64,000 nt of DNA from Paenibacillus swuensis (GCF_001644605.1 NZ_CP011388.1:4135501-4199500); one strand, 5' to 3'. Shown: positions 1-7,974, counted from the first letter of the stretch. A program made the numbers and translations. Notes: generated by a model from the sequence alone, not told the origin.

Positions 1-443
1 TTCAGCTGTTGGCGCTTCGTATCTTCTTCACCCATAAATACCTTGCATTCCAGTCCCAATAATGCAGCGACCGTCGCCGTTGCGACACCATGCTGACCGG
101 CACCGGTTTCGGCAATGACTTTCTTCTTGCCCATTCGTTTGGCCAGAACAGCCTGACCGATAGTGTTATTTATTTTGTGAGCGCCCGTATGGTTCAAATC
201 CTCGCGCTTTAAGTAAATTTTGGCCCCGCCCAATGATTCTGTCAGTCTTTCGGCATAATACAGCGAAGTGGGCCTTCCCGAATATTGCTTAAGTAAGTAG
301 TTTACTTCGTTTATGAAATCGGCGTCTTGGCTGTAATGCTTGTAAGCCTCATCCAGTTCAATTAAAGCGTTCATTAGTGTCTCAGGAACGTAACGGCCAC
401 CGAATTTACCGAATCGTCCGTTCTCATCTGGTACTTGGTTCAT
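1..443 (-). CDS. trpB: Tryptophan synthase beta subunit, N-terminal part (runs off the window)
   Basis: The first 147 codons are present; the rest lies before base 1. TrpB is the PLP enzyme that joins indole (delivered by TrpA) to serine to make tryptophan. The visible part has the family N-terminus with the motif [16 protein letters not shown] near residue 10 and the PLP-lysine segment [10 protein letters not shown], where the lysine forms the Schiff base. The ATG overlaps the trpF stop as ATGA, so the two are translationally coupled in the trpEDCFB(A) operon. trpA is expected just outside the window. Assignment is certain; only the length is unknown. Confidence 0.97.
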   Translation of the reverse strand, partial: MNQVPDENGRFGKFGGRYVPETLMNALIELDEAYKHYSQDADFINEVNYLLKQYSGRPTSLYYAERLTESLGGAKIYLKREDLNHTGAHKINNTIGQAVLAKRMGKKKVIAETGAGQHGVATATVAALLGLECKVFMGEEDTKRQQL

Positions 444-1186
444 CTCGTCTTCACCCTTTCGACAAATGCTTGAATTCTCGCTGGATCCTTCACGCCATTG
501 GTTTCCACACCGCTTGATATATCAACGCCGTACACGTCGTATTTATAAATTAATTCGCTGACGTTCCCTTCATGCAAACCGCCCGCGATTAACAAAGGCA
601 GATTGTGCTCCCTCGCCCATGCGGAGTAAGGAGGTATCGCTTCCCAGCCGAATACTTGGCCGGTGCCGCCTCCTGTAACAGGGTCATACGTATCGATGAG
701 AATGCCGTCCACGTGTCCCGTGTAAGGCTGCAATCGTTCGAGAACATTCACGGGTTCTTCCTTTGCGTCTTTCACGGCAAACGCCTTGTAGACTTGAACA
801 CGAAGCTTCTCACGCACCTCGGAACAAAACTGAGGAGTTTCCTGACCATGCAGTTGTATAATGTCCAACCGAGCAACGGATAGCACCCTCTTCAATTCCG
901 CAAAGTCCGGATTTACGAAGACACCTGCTATAAGAGGTCTTGGATCAACCTCCCATGCTTGCGATGCAAGGATAAGCTGGGCAGCTTGGTTAGCTTCCAC
1001 TTGCCTCCGGCTGGGAGCAAATACGATTCCGATATAATCCACAGGTAAGTTTACGATAGATTTTAACACTTCAACGCTTTGCAGTCCACAAATTTTTACC
1101 TTGGGAACAGAACGTGTTTCAGCCTTGTCGGGTCCCTGTATATTCGTCAAATCGTCGTTAGACCTGCCTGGTTGATTACGGGTCAT
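440..1186 (-). CDS. trpF: Phosphoribosylanthranilate isomerase
   Basis: Third step of tryptophan synthesis: Amadori rearrangement of N-(5-phosphoribosyl)anthranilate. The conserved start of the TIM barrel, VKICGL, comes only at about residue 30, so this protein has a roughly 28-residue N-terminal extension rich in polar residues. I see no better internal start, and the ATG used overlaps the trpC stop (ATGA), which supports it. Other family features are the IQLHG segment, [11 protein letters not shown], the phosphate-binding [12 protein letters not shown] and [10 protein letters not shown] near the C-terminus. The family is usually about 200-220 residues; this one is 248. The extension could be real or could reflect an unrecognised later start. 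Confidence 0.95.
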   Translation of the reverse strand: MTRNQPGRSNDDLTNIQGPDKAETRSVPKVKICGLQSVEVLKSIVNLPVDYIGIVFAPSRRQVEANQAAQLILASQAWEVDPRPLIAGVFVNPDFAELKRVLSVARLDIIQLHGQETPQFCSEVREKLRVQVYKAFAVKDAKEEPVNVLERLQPYTGHVDGILIDTYDPVTGGGTGQVFGWEAIPPYSAWAREHNLPLLIAGGLHEGNVSELIYKYDVYGVDISSGVETNGVKDPARIQAFVERVKTR

Positions 1187-1989
1187 GCTTTAATCCCATG
1201 CCCTGAAGCGGGTCCCATCAAATCTTGAACCGCTCTCTCAATATCCTCTTGACGCATGAAGCTTTCTCCGATCAGAACGGCGTCTGCCCCGATCGAAGCA
1301 AGATATTCAATCTCATCTTTGCTGGAGATGCCGCTTTCGCTCACAATCGTCTTGTCTTTCGGGATCGCTTGCAGCAGTCTTTCCGTTGTGCGGATATCCG
1401 TTTCAAACGTATGCAGGTTCCGGTTATTGATTCCAATCATTGTTGCATCCGTTGCCAACGCGCGCTCCAGTTCCTTCTCGTCGTGCACTTCCATCAGAAC
1501 ATCCATCCCCAGGCCGCGGGCAATGTGATGATATCCTTTTAATTGTTCATTCGTGAGAATGGCGGCTATTAACAGGATCGCGTCCGCCCCCAACAAACGA
1601 GCTTCAAATATTTGAGTATGGTCAATGATAAAGTCTTTCCGCAGAAGGGGTACGTTTACCGTCGTACGTATATCGGTCAAATAATCATTCGAGCCTTTGA
1701 AATAAGTTTCATCCGTCAATACGGAAATACAGTCAGCTCCGGCGTTTTCATAGGATATAGCAATGTCGGTATGATAGAAGGCTCTGCGAATCAGGCCTTT
1801 CGATGGAGAAGCCTTCTTCACCTCCGCAATCAAGCCCATCGACCGGATGCGGCTGTTTTTGAGCGCGTTCTCAAAGCCAAGGCATGGCGGCAGCTCCGCA
1901 ATAACAGCCTCGACTTGGGATTGGTGAAATTGTTCCGTAAGCTTCGCTACTTCTTTCTTCTTCGTTGCTACAATTTGATCAAGAAACAT
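1183..1989 (-). CDS. trpC: Indole-3-glycerol phosphate synthase
   Basis: Fourth step of tryptophan synthesis: ring closure of CdRP to indole-3-glycerol phosphate. It is 268 residues, normal for the family. Typical TIM-barrel signatures are AEVKKASPSKG near residue 56 (catalytic lysine and phosphate binding), LLRKDFIID (catalytic lysine), IGINNRNLHTF, and SESGI followed by AVLIGESFMR at the end. A GGAGAG ribosome site lies 7 bases before the ATG. The start overlaps the end of trpD by 11 bases and the stop overlaps the trpF ATG, so the whole operon is tightly packed. Confidence 0.97.
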   Translation of the reverse strand: MFLDQIVATKKKEVAKLTEQFHQSQVEAVIAELPPCLGFENALKNSRIRSMGLIAEVKKASPSKGLIRRAFYHTDIAISYENAGADCISVLTDETYFKGSNDYLTDIRTTVNVPLLRKDFIIDHTQIFEARLLGADAILLIAAILTNEQLKGYHHIARGLGMDVLMEVHDEKELERALATDATMIGINNRNLHTFETDIRTTERLLQAIPKDKTIVSESGISSKDEIEYLASIGADAVLIGESFMRQEDIERAVQDLMGPASGHGIKA

Positions 1990-3019
1990 GGCTCAACTCT
2001 CCTGTATATTGTATTAGTTGATCTAATTTGGATTTTGCGGCTCCGGAATCAATTGCGGCTCCGGCCAGGACAACTCCCTCGCGCAAACTAGCGCATTGAT
2101 CCGCTAAATAAATACACGCGCCGGCATTCGCAAGGACAATGTCGCGATAAGCGCCTTGCTCTCCGCTGAACACGTTGCGGATAATATTCGCGTTGACTTC
2201 AGGCGTTCCGCCCGCAATCGCCTCCACCGCGTACGAGCGTAAACCTAACGACTCTGGTGTCACCTCATAAGTAGTCATTATACCATGATTGAGCTCTGAA
2301 ATTCGGGTAGGCGCCGAAATGGAGATTTCATCCAAACCATCGTGACTTCCGACTACCAAGGCTCTTTTCACTTGTAATTGTTCCAGCACACGGGCCACCG
2401 TCTCTGTGCGACTTCTGTCAAAAATACCCATGAGTTGACGATCTGCACCCGCCGGATTTGTCAGTGGACCCAGCAGATTAAACACGGTTCTAAACCCCAG
2501 TTCCTTGCGGGGGGCGGCAGCATGCTTCATAGAGGGATGATAGAGCTGGGCAAACAAGAAGCAAAGTCCGATTTCATTCAGGCAACCTGCCGCTTGTTCA
2601 CTGTTAATCCCGATATTTACACCCAAGGCTTCCAGCACATCCGCACTACCGGTACGGCCGGACATGGCGCGGTTGCCGTGTTTAGCCACACGCACGCCTT
2701 GGGATGCGGCTATGATAGCCGAAGCGGTCGAAATATTAAACTTATGCATGCCCGATCCTCCAGTGCCGCATGTATCCAGTAACCCAGCCTGAATTGTATG
2801 CACACGGTTGGATTTCAGTCTCATCGTTTCAGCAAACCCGGTAATCTCATCAATGGTCTCGCCTTTCATACGGAGAGCGGTTAACAAACTGCCGATTTGC
2901 GTGGATGTCGCTTCTCCGTCCATGACCTCGCTCATCACGACCTGAGCTTCTTGCCTGGTTAAGTGCGCTCCGTTGATCATTTTGGCAATAGCTTGCTGGA
3001 TACTAAAGGCTCTTTCCAT
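1979..3019 (-). CDS. trpD: Anthranilate phosphoribosyltransferase
   Basis: Second step of tryptophan synthesis: transfer of phosphoribose from PRPP to anthranilate. It is 346 residues. The N-terminal helical domain is followed by the PRPP-binding motif, here DTCGTGGSGMHKFNIST near residue 80. The usual motif has GTGGD, so an aspartate is replaced by serine. KHGNRAMSGRTGSADVLEAL and KELGFRTVFNLLGPLTNPA are clear. A GGGGAGG ribosome site lies 8 bases before the ATG. There is no separate trpG in this operon, so the glutamine amidotransferase partner of TrpE must be encoded elsewhere, as with pabA in B. subtilis. Confidence 0.97.
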   Translation of the reverse strand: MERAFSIQQAIAKMINGAHLTRQEAQVVMSEVMDGEATSTQIGSLLTALRMKGETIDEITGFAETMRLKSNRVHTIQAGLLDTCGTGGSGMHKFNISTASAIIAASQGVRVAKHGNRAMSGRTGSADVLEALGVNIGINSEQAAGCLNEIGLCFLFAQLYHPSMKHAAAPRKELGFRTVFNLLGPLTNPAGADRQLMGIFDRSRTETVARVLEQLQVKRALVVGSHDGLDEISISAPTRISELNHGIMTTYEVTPESLGLRSYAVEAIAGGTPEVNANIIRNVFSGEQGAYRDIVLANAGACIYLADQCASLREGVVLAGAAIDSGAAKSKLDQLIQYTGELSHVS

Positions 3020-3034
3020 TCTGTTCCCCTCCCC

Positions 3035-4579
3035 CTAAACGTTCATATAGTAATCTTGATTCACTGCCGACACGGTACGCTGCGGCTCTGACACAGCTTC
3101 CGCCATGCGAATCGCTTTCAGCAGAGCCTTGGCTTTGTTCTGTGTTTCCAAAAATTCACTCTCAGGCACCGAATCCCATACGATTCCGGCACCCGCTTGC
3201 ACATAGGCCTTACCGTGCTTAAAGATGATCGTCCGAATCGTAATACACGTATCCATATTTCCCGTAAATCCTAAGTATCCGATTGCCCCGGCATAGGCTC
3301 CTCGAGATTCGTTTTCCATATCCGCAATGATTTCCATAGCTCTGAGTTTCGGAGCACCGGATACAGTACCCGCCGGAAGGCATGACAGAAAAGCATCAAA
3401 GAAATCTTTGTCGTCCCGCAGCTTACCCGACACGTTCGAAACAATATGCATCACATGCGAGTATCGTTCGATTTCCATATAAGCATCACATTTCACAGAG
3501 CCGAATTCAGAAACTCGCCCGATATCGTTGCGCCCCAGATCCACTAGCATTAAATGCTCCGCGCGCTCTTTCTCGTCCGCCAACAATTCATATTCCAGAG
3601 CAAGATCCTCCTCCGGAGTGCGTCCCCGCGGTCTGGTACCGGCAATGGGTCTTGTTTCCACTCTATCGCCGTCAACTTTAACCAGCGCTTCCGGAGAAGT
3701 CCCTACAATAACCTCTTCACCCATCTTAAGATAGTACATGTATGGCGAAGGATTCATCGTTCTTAAAATACGATAGACCAGCAGCGGAGATACTTCGGTT
3801 TCCAGATGAAACCGCTGTGACAGTACCACTTGAAAGATGTCCCCGGCGCGTATATATTCTTTGGCCTGCTCGACATTAGAAATAAACTGGTCTTTCGTAA
3901 CGTTCGAACGCACTTCACCTAACTCCACATCATCAGGCACGGGACGTCCGGTACCATTAAACGAGGAAAGCGGATTTCGAATTTTGTCGATGGTGGATTC
4001 TATTTTGCCGCAGGTGTGGGCATAAGCTTCTGCGATCTCTCGGTCGGTAGCTAAATTGGGCACATGGACGTTCGCAATCACGATTAATTGCTGCTTCATA
4101 TGGTCAAACACTATGATTTGGTCGCAGAACATAAATTGGATGTCGTTCATCTCCAGATCATCAATGCGGTGTGCCGGAAGCTTCTCGTAATATTGCAGCA
4201 GGTCGTACCCAAAAAATCCAATCGCTCCTCCGGTAAATGGCGGCAATTCTGAAAGGGCAGGACTTTTGTAGGAACGCAAGTAGGCTTTGAGAAGTTCAAT
4301 AGGTTTCTCATCCGCTACTTCAGCAACTCCATTCTTGGTGATCTCCATGCGTCCGTTCTTGCCTTGGATCATTAAGAAAGGGTCTGTGCCTATAAAGGAA
4401 TAGCGAGCCCACTGAATGCCCCCCTCAACGCTTTCAAGCAGAAAGGCATAGGGTTCTTCATGTAGATGTTGAAAAATTCGAATCGGCGTTTCCGTATCGG
4501 CCATAAATCTTCGCACAACCGGAATCAGATTGTAACTCTTGGACAACTTCAACACTTCTTGCAATTCAGGGGTATACAT
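3035..4579 (-). CDS. trpE: Anthranilate synthase component I
   Basis: Converts chorismate to anthranilate and is the committed, usually tryptophan-inhibited step. It is 514 residues. The N-terminal regulatory region carries a LLESVEGG motif of the tryptophan-binding type near residue 50. The C-terminal chorismate-binding domain has IQVVLSQRF-like sequence, GTSPEALVKV, ETRPIAGTRPRG, LVDLGRNDIGRV and FDAFLSCLPAGTVSGAPKLR. A GTG three codons upstream would sit on the ribosome site. The ATG at 4579 has GGAG 10 bases upstream, so I chose it. Expression should be set by the TRAP-type leader immediately upstream. Confidence 0.97.
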   Translation of the reverse strand: MYTPELQEVLKLSKSYNLIPVVRRFMADTETPIRIFQHLHEEPYAFLLESVEGGIQWARYSFIGTDPFLMIQGKNGRMEITKNGVAEVADEKPIELLKAYLRSYKSPALSELPPFTGGAIGFFGYDLLQYYEKLPAHRIDDLEMNDIQFMFCDQIIVFDHMKQQLIVIANVHVPNLATDREIAEAYAHTCGKIESTIDKIRNPLSSFNGTGRPVPDDVELGEVRSNVTKDQFISNVEQAKEYIRAGDIFQVVLSQRFHLETEVSPLLVYRILRTMNPSPYMYYLKMGEEVIVGTSPEALVKVDGDRVETRPIAGTRPRGRTPEEDLALEYELLADEKERAEHLMLVDLGRNDIGRVSEFGSVKCDAYMEIERYSHVMHIVSNVSGKLRDDKDFFDAFLSCLPAGTVSGAPKLRAMEIIADMENESRGAYAGAIGYLGFTGNMDTCITIRTIIFKHGKAYVQAGAGIVWDSVPESEFLETQNKAKALLKAIRMAEAVSEPQRTVSAVNQDYYMNV

Positions 4580-4725
4580 TGGACACACTCTCCTTCATCA
4601 TCGGGGAAAATAAAAAGAACCTCTACGCCAAGTAGAGGTTCGTCATCGTTCATATGAGCGTGTTTCCGGTCCGTCAACAACCAAGGGTTGCTGTCAATGT
4701 ATGCTAAATAAGCATGCATCTGCAT
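4549..4725 (-). CDS. Possible 58-codon leader ORF across the trp attenuator
   Basis: An ORF that starts at an ATG 13 bases after the last TRAP-type GAG triplet. It reads straight through the attenuator hairpin and ends 31 bases inside trpE in another frame. It begins MQMHAYLAYIDSNPWLL and has one Trp codon, near codon 15. A second in-frame ATG is two codons downstream. The only Shine-Dalgarno-like sequence is the GAUGAG of the last triplets, 12 bases before the first ATG, so TRAP binding would cover it. Translation is unproven and it may be a chance ORF. If it is translated, ribosomes would disrupt the terminator hairpin. Confidence 0.3.
   Translation of the reverse strand: MQMHAYLAYIDSNPWLLTDRKHAHMNDDEPLLGVEVLFIFPDDEGECVQCIPLNCKKC
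4611..4641 (-). terminator. trp attenuator terminator
   Basis: A perfect 10-bp stem GAACCUCUAC/GUAGAGGUUC with a 5-base loop UUGGC is followed by UUUUUAUUUU. It lies between the TRAP triplet cluster and trpE, exactly where a regulated terminator is expected. Confidence 0.92.
4637..4690 (-). promoter_or_regulatory. Candidate competing hairpins before the trp terminator
   Basis: Three segments can pair alternately. CAACC (4690-4686) can pair with GGUUG (4682-4678). GGUUGUUG (4682-4675) can pair with UGACGAACC (4645-4637) with one bulge. The AACC of that last segment is also the 5-prime arm of the terminator. The middle pairing would therefore block the terminator, and the first pairing would free it. 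This is read by eye and has not been computed. Confidence 0.4.
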
Positions 4726-4737
4726 GAATGAAGGTTA

Positions 4738-4797
4738 CTCATCTCATCTCGGACTTACCGCTCAACTCAACTCTGCTCATCTCTGCTCGGCTCTCTA
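4738..4797 (-). promoter_or_regulatory. TRAP binding site: eleven UAG/GAG triplets in the trpE leader
   Basis: In the RNA sense the segment holds one UAG and ten GAG triplets. Most are separated by two bases (CC, CA, AU, CA, UU, UU, AU, AU). There is one 1-base spacer after the first triplet and one 10-base spacer (CGGUAAGUCC) between the eighth and ninth. Eleven triplets match the eleven-subunit TRAP ring, and the TRAP gene mtrB is present 10 kb away in this window. With tryptophan bound, TRAP should wrap this RNA and favour the terminator. Confidence 0.9.
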
Positions 4798-4865
4798 GCC
4801 TTCAAACCTGTTTATTGCTTCATCTTGCTCTCGTCTGTGGATCCTTCTCAATCTAAACTGACTAT

Positions 4866-4895
4866 ACTATACAACAGCTTCGGCTGCAGGGTCAA
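4866..4895 (-). promoter_or_regulatory. Promoter of the trp operon
   Basis: TTGACC at 4890-4895 and TATAGT at 4866-4871 are separated by 18 bases. The start point would fall near 4858, some 60 bases before the first TRAP triplet. It lies just past the end of aroH, so trpE can be transcribed separately from the aro genes. Confidence 0.8.
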
Positions 4896-4915
4896 CCCCA
4901 TAACAAGAATAAGTC

Positions 4916-5290
4916 TTATTGAGAGGACGGAGCCAAATCAGGACGGAGAATCTGCGCACCGCGCAAATAAACATGAACCATCTGCCGCTGCGCCTTCTCC
5001 GTATTCACCGTTACCATCAGCCGAATGCACTTGGCCAAGCTTCCATGAACCGGAATTTCAACCGAGCACATCAAGGGGACTAAGTCCCAGTCCTCCATCT
5101 GACGAATGGCTCTTGCCGGGAAGGTTGCATCCAAATCCGTGGTCATTGTGACAAATACACTGCAGATGTGTTCGGGATTCACTTCGTTTTCATTCACGAT
5201 CTCGGACAAGAGCTCTGTCGTCGCATCCAATATTTCTTGTTCACTGTTGGAATCAACCGTAATTGCTCCACGTATTCCTCTTACAAACAT
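4916..5290 (-). CDS. aroH: Chorismate mutase, monofunctional AroH type
   Basis: Rearranges chorismate to prephenate for tyrosine and phenylalanine. It is 124 residues, matching the B. subtilis trimeric AroH family. The N-terminus RGIRGAITV carries the active-site arginine 7 equivalent. TFPARAIRQ supplies the second arginine, CSVEIPV the glutamate, KCIRLMVTV a third arginine and VHVYLRGA the tyrosine. A GGAGG site precedes the ATG. It is three bases from the aroB stop, in the order aroC-aroB-aroH-trpE as in B. subtilis. Confidence 0.96.
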   Translation of the reverse strand: MFVRGIRGAITVDSNSEQEILDATTELLSEIVNENEVNPEHICSVFVTMTTDLDATFPARAIRQMEDWDLVPLMCSVEIPVHGSLAKCIRLMVTVNTEKAQRQMVHVYLRGAQILRPDLAPSSQ

Positions 5291-5293
5291 GAA

Positions 5294-6388
5294 TTAACCC
5301 TCCTGTTTCAAAAAATCAACGGTTTCCTTCACCAGGGAAATCGGCACGTCCTTATGGATTTCAACCTTTCCTATCGCTTTAGGAAGGATAAAGACCATGG
5401 TGCCTTCTTTAAATTTCTTATCATGCATCATTGCTGACATGATTGAGTCCGTATCCAGATGTGCAGGAATGGCTGTCCGCAGACCAAATGCGTTGAAGAT
5501 GCGTTCGGTAACGGTCAGCACATCCTGAGGCTGACCCATCTTCACCGAAATCCGCGCCGCTCCGATCATCCCGATGGCTATAGCCTCACCGTGCAGCAAC
5601 TCACCATAACCCGCCACAGCCTCCAATGCGTGGCCGATGGTGTGTCCCAGGTTCAGAATGGCTCGCAAATCATTCTCCCGTTCATCCTGGGAAACAACAA
5701 TCGATTTCACTTTGCATCCTTCATACAGCGCATAGATCAGCGCCTCCGAATCCAGTGCCAGCAGCTTCGATGCATTGGCTTCACACCAGTAAGCAAAGTC
5801 CTCGTTCCAAATTAAGCCGTGCTTAATGACCTCGGACAGTCCGGCTCGAACCTCGCGGATCGGCAAAGTCTTCAACGTGTCGATATCATATAGCACAAAA
5901 TCCGGTTGATGAAACGCGCCTATGATGTTCTTTGCAAGCGGATGATTGACCGCCACCTTGCCGCCGACACTGCTGTCGTGGGCCAGAATGGTGGTCGGTA
6001 TCTGCACGAAGCGGATGCCGCGCATATAGGTCGCGGCTACGAAGCCCGCCAGATCGCCAACCACCCCGCCGCCTAAGGCAATTACGGTGGAGCTGCGATC
6101 CAAACCCGCTTCAAGCGCGACCGTTACCGCGTCTTGCAACAGAGCGAGCGTCTTCGACTGCTCGCCGGCCGGCACCGAGTAAGAGGCGGTGCGGTAACCT
6201 TTCTGCTTCAAGGCGTCTTCGACTCTGCGCAGATACAAACCAGCCGTGTTCTCATCCGAGATGATGAGAACAGGCGATTTGGCGGTGATGCCATGCTTCT
6301 CGAACATCGCGCCGGTTTCGTTCAGCAAGCCTTCTCCGATATAAATCGGATAGGAGCGCTCTTCCAGTTCAACCCGCAGCTCTCTCAT
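5294..6388 (-). CDS. aroB: 3-dehydroquinate synthase
   Basis: Second step of the shikimate pathway: NAD- and metal-dependent cyclisation of DAHP to 3-dehydroquinate in the cytoplasm. It is 364 residues. Rossmann-type N-domain with GGGVVGDLAGF near residue 105, QIPTTILAHDSSVGGKVAVNH, and the metal ligands in EVIKHGLI, NLGHTIGHALE and LLHGEAIAIGM. One base separates it from the aroC stop, so it is co-transcribed with aroC. Confidence 0.97.
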   Translation of the reverse strand: MRELRVELEERSYPIYIGEGLLNETGAMFEKHGITAKSPVLIISDENTAGLYLRRVEDALKQKGYRTASYSVPAGEQSKTLALLQDAVTVALEAGLDRSSTVIALGGGVVGDLAGFVAATYMRGIRFVQIPTTILAHDSSVGGKVAVNHPLAKNIIGAFHQPDFVLYDIDTLKTLPIREVRAGLSEVIKHGLIWNEDFAYWCEANASKLLALDSEALIYALYEGCKVKSIVVSQDERENDLRAILNLGHTIGHALEAVAGYGELLHGEAIAIGMIGAARISVKMGQPQDVLTVTERIFNAFGLRTAIPAHLDTDSIMSAMMHDKKFKEGTMVFILPKAIGKVEIHKDVPISLVKETVDFLKQEG

Positions 6389-6389
6389 A

Positions 6390-7556
6390 TTAATATTGCT
6401 CCACTTGACTAAGATAGCTATTCAAATTCGCGCGGATTTCTTCAATAGAATCACCACCGAATTTCTCAAGGAACGCCCTGGCAACTTCCCAAGCTACAAC
6501 GTTCTCCAGCACTACGCTTGCGGCAGGCACGGCGCAGCTGTCGGAACGTTCCACTTGAGCCGTAAACGGTTCTTTCGTATCGATATCCACGCTTTGCAAT
6601 GGCTTATATAAGGTAGGAATCGGCTTCATCACACCGCGAACCACAATCGGTTCGCCCGTTGTCATACCGCCTTCGAATCCGCCTGCCCGGTTCGATGCCC
6701 GATGATATCCTCGTTCTGCTGTGTACAAGATTTCATCGTGCACCTGGGAGCCCCGCAATTCGGCCGCTTCAAAACCAAGACCGATTTCGCAGCCTTTAAA
6801 AGCATTAATAGAAACCACAGCTCCCGCGATACGGGCATCCAACTTGCGGTCCCATTGCACATAACTTCCTAAACCTACAGGTACGCCTTCAATAATACAT
6901 TCCACAATTCCGCCAATCGAATCGCCTTCAGCTTTCATCTGATCAATATGCGCAATCATTAGTGCTTCAGCTTCCTTATCCACCACACGCACGGGGGACG
7001 CTTCCGTCGCTTGAATAAGCTCATCGATCGGCAGTTCCGTCCTCTTCGCTTGGACTTCGCCGATTCGCAACACCTGACCGGCTACTTTAATGCCGAATTC
7101 AGCCAGAAGCTGGCGCGCAACCGCTCCGCAAGCTACCCTTGCCGCGGTTTCCCGAGCGCTCGAGCGTTCCAGTACGTTACGTAAATCTTTCAGATTATAT
7201 TTCAAACCGCCGTTCAAATCCGCATGACCGGGTCTCGGACGGTGAACTCTGCGCTTCTCTTCATCTGAACCTTCGATCGGTTCAATATTCATCACGGTTG
7301 TCCAGTGCTTCCAATCGTTGTTAGCCACAATCAGGGCTACCGGCGCCCCTGTCGTACGACCGTGTCTTACGCCGCCCACGATGTCCGCGGTATCCTTCTC
7401 AATCTGCATTCTGCGGCCCCGGCCATAACCGAGTTGTCTGCGGTGTAGTTGAAAATTCAACTCCTCGAAATCCACTCTCATATTACTTGGCAAACCTTCA
7501 ATAATTGCTGTTAATTGCGGACCGTGTGTTTCTCCTGCCGTTAAATATCTCAACAT
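6390..7556 (-). CDS. aroC: Chorismate synthase
   Basis: Last shikimate step: FMN-dependent elimination of phosphate from EPSP to chorismate. It is 388 residues. The N-terminal signature [13 protein letters not shown] carries the catalytic histidine. Other family segments are [35 protein letters not shown] and [16 protein letters not shown]. The product feeds trpE, aroH and mqnA in this same cluster. It is the first gene of the aroC-aroB-aroH unit and has its own promoter. Confidence 0.98.
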   Translation of the reverse strand: MLRYLTAGETHGPQLTAIIEGLPSNMRVDFEELNFQLHRRQLGYGRGRRMQIEKDTADIVGGVRHGRTTGAPVALIVANNDWKHWTTVMNIEPIEGSDEEKRRVHRPRPGHADLNGGLKYNLKDLRNVLERSSARETAARVACGAVARQLLAEFGIKVAGQVLRIGEVQAKRTELPIDELIQATEASPVRVVDKEAEALMIAHIDQMKAEGDSIGGIVECIIEGVPVGLGSYVQWDRKLDARIAGAVVSINAFKGCEIGLGFEAAELRGSQVHDEILYTAERGYHRASNRAGGFEGGMTTGEPIVVRGVMKPIPTLYKPLQSVDIDTKEPFTAQVERSDSCAVPAASVVLENVVAWEVARAFLEKFGGDSIEEIRANLNSYLSQVEQY

Positions 7557-7588
7557 CCGTCTCGTCCCCCTGTAAAATCATTGTGCTA

Positions 7589-7618
7589 ATTATAGTATAG
7601 TTCCGTTTGATTTGACAA
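7589..7618 (-). promoter_or_regulatory. Promoter of aroC
   Basis: TTGTCA (7613-7618), an 18-base spacer and a perfect TATAAT (7589-7594), 33 bases before the aroC start. It is preceded by a terminator, so the aro-trp block starts a new transcript here. Confidence 0.75.
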
Positions 7619-7696
7619 GAAATAAATTTTATCGCTTTAAAGCATAACCGCCCAACTGCGCGAAATTACATGCTTTCCCTATTGATTTCCAGCCAT

Positions 7697-7726
7697 AAAA
7701 AATACACCGGAGACAAGTTCCGGTGC
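7697..7726 (-). terminator. Terminator after the small gene behind cheR
   Basis: Stem CACCGGA/TCCGGTG with a 7-base loop, then UAUUUUUU in the RNA sense. It separates the small gene from the aroC promoter. Confidence 0.85.
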
Positions 7727-7734
7727 ATTGGCAT

Positions 7735-7899
7735 TTAAGTGTTTACCGGCAGCTTGCGGGTCGAAGTTTCTTCCGGCTGAAGCTTGGGATCATTGACCAA
7801 ACCTAGCATCTGCGCCGTATCGACACCCAGAATTTGCGAGCATTCCTGTATTGTTATAAACCCCCGCCGGTAGGCGGCTATTACTTTTCGTTTATCCAC
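7735..7899 (-). CDS. Small protein of 54 residues, unknown function, forespore-type promoter
   Basis: The reading frame is open from 7971, but a strong GGAGG lies 10 bases before a GTG at 7899. The only good promoter lies between 7971 and 7899, so I take the GTG as the start. The protein starts VDKRKVIAAYRRGFITIQEC and continues SQILGVDTAQMLGLV. This looks like a small helix-turn-helix or helical hairpin, followed by a polar tail. I do not recognise a family. It ends at its own terminator. A perfect sigma-G-like promoter suggests production in the developing spore, unlike the neighbouring cheR. The long reading from 7971 has no ribosome site. Confidence 0.65.
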   Translation of the reverse strand: MDKRKVIAAYRRGFITIQECSQILGVDTAQMLGLVNDPKLQPEETSTRKLPVNT

Positions 7900-7936
7900 T
7901 TCGGTTAAACCTCCAGGCCATCGTAGTATGTGCCCA

Positions 7937-7966
7937 TAGTATGGGTAACACTGGAAACGACTATAC
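7937..7966 (-). promoter_or_regulatory. Sigma-G/sigma-F-like promoter before the 54-residue gene
   Basis: GTATA (7962-7966), an 18-base spacer and CATACTA (7937-7943) match the forespore consensus GHATR-N18-CATNHTA fully. The -10 lies within the palindrome CCCATACTATGGG, and a second CATACTA copy follows at 7924-7930. Confidence 0.65.
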
Positions 7967-7974
7967 GCCATAGG

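Noticed and set aside
1612-2091. 159-codon plus-strand frame over trpC/trpD
   Set aside because: Lies over two certain genes and has no promoter or ribosome site.
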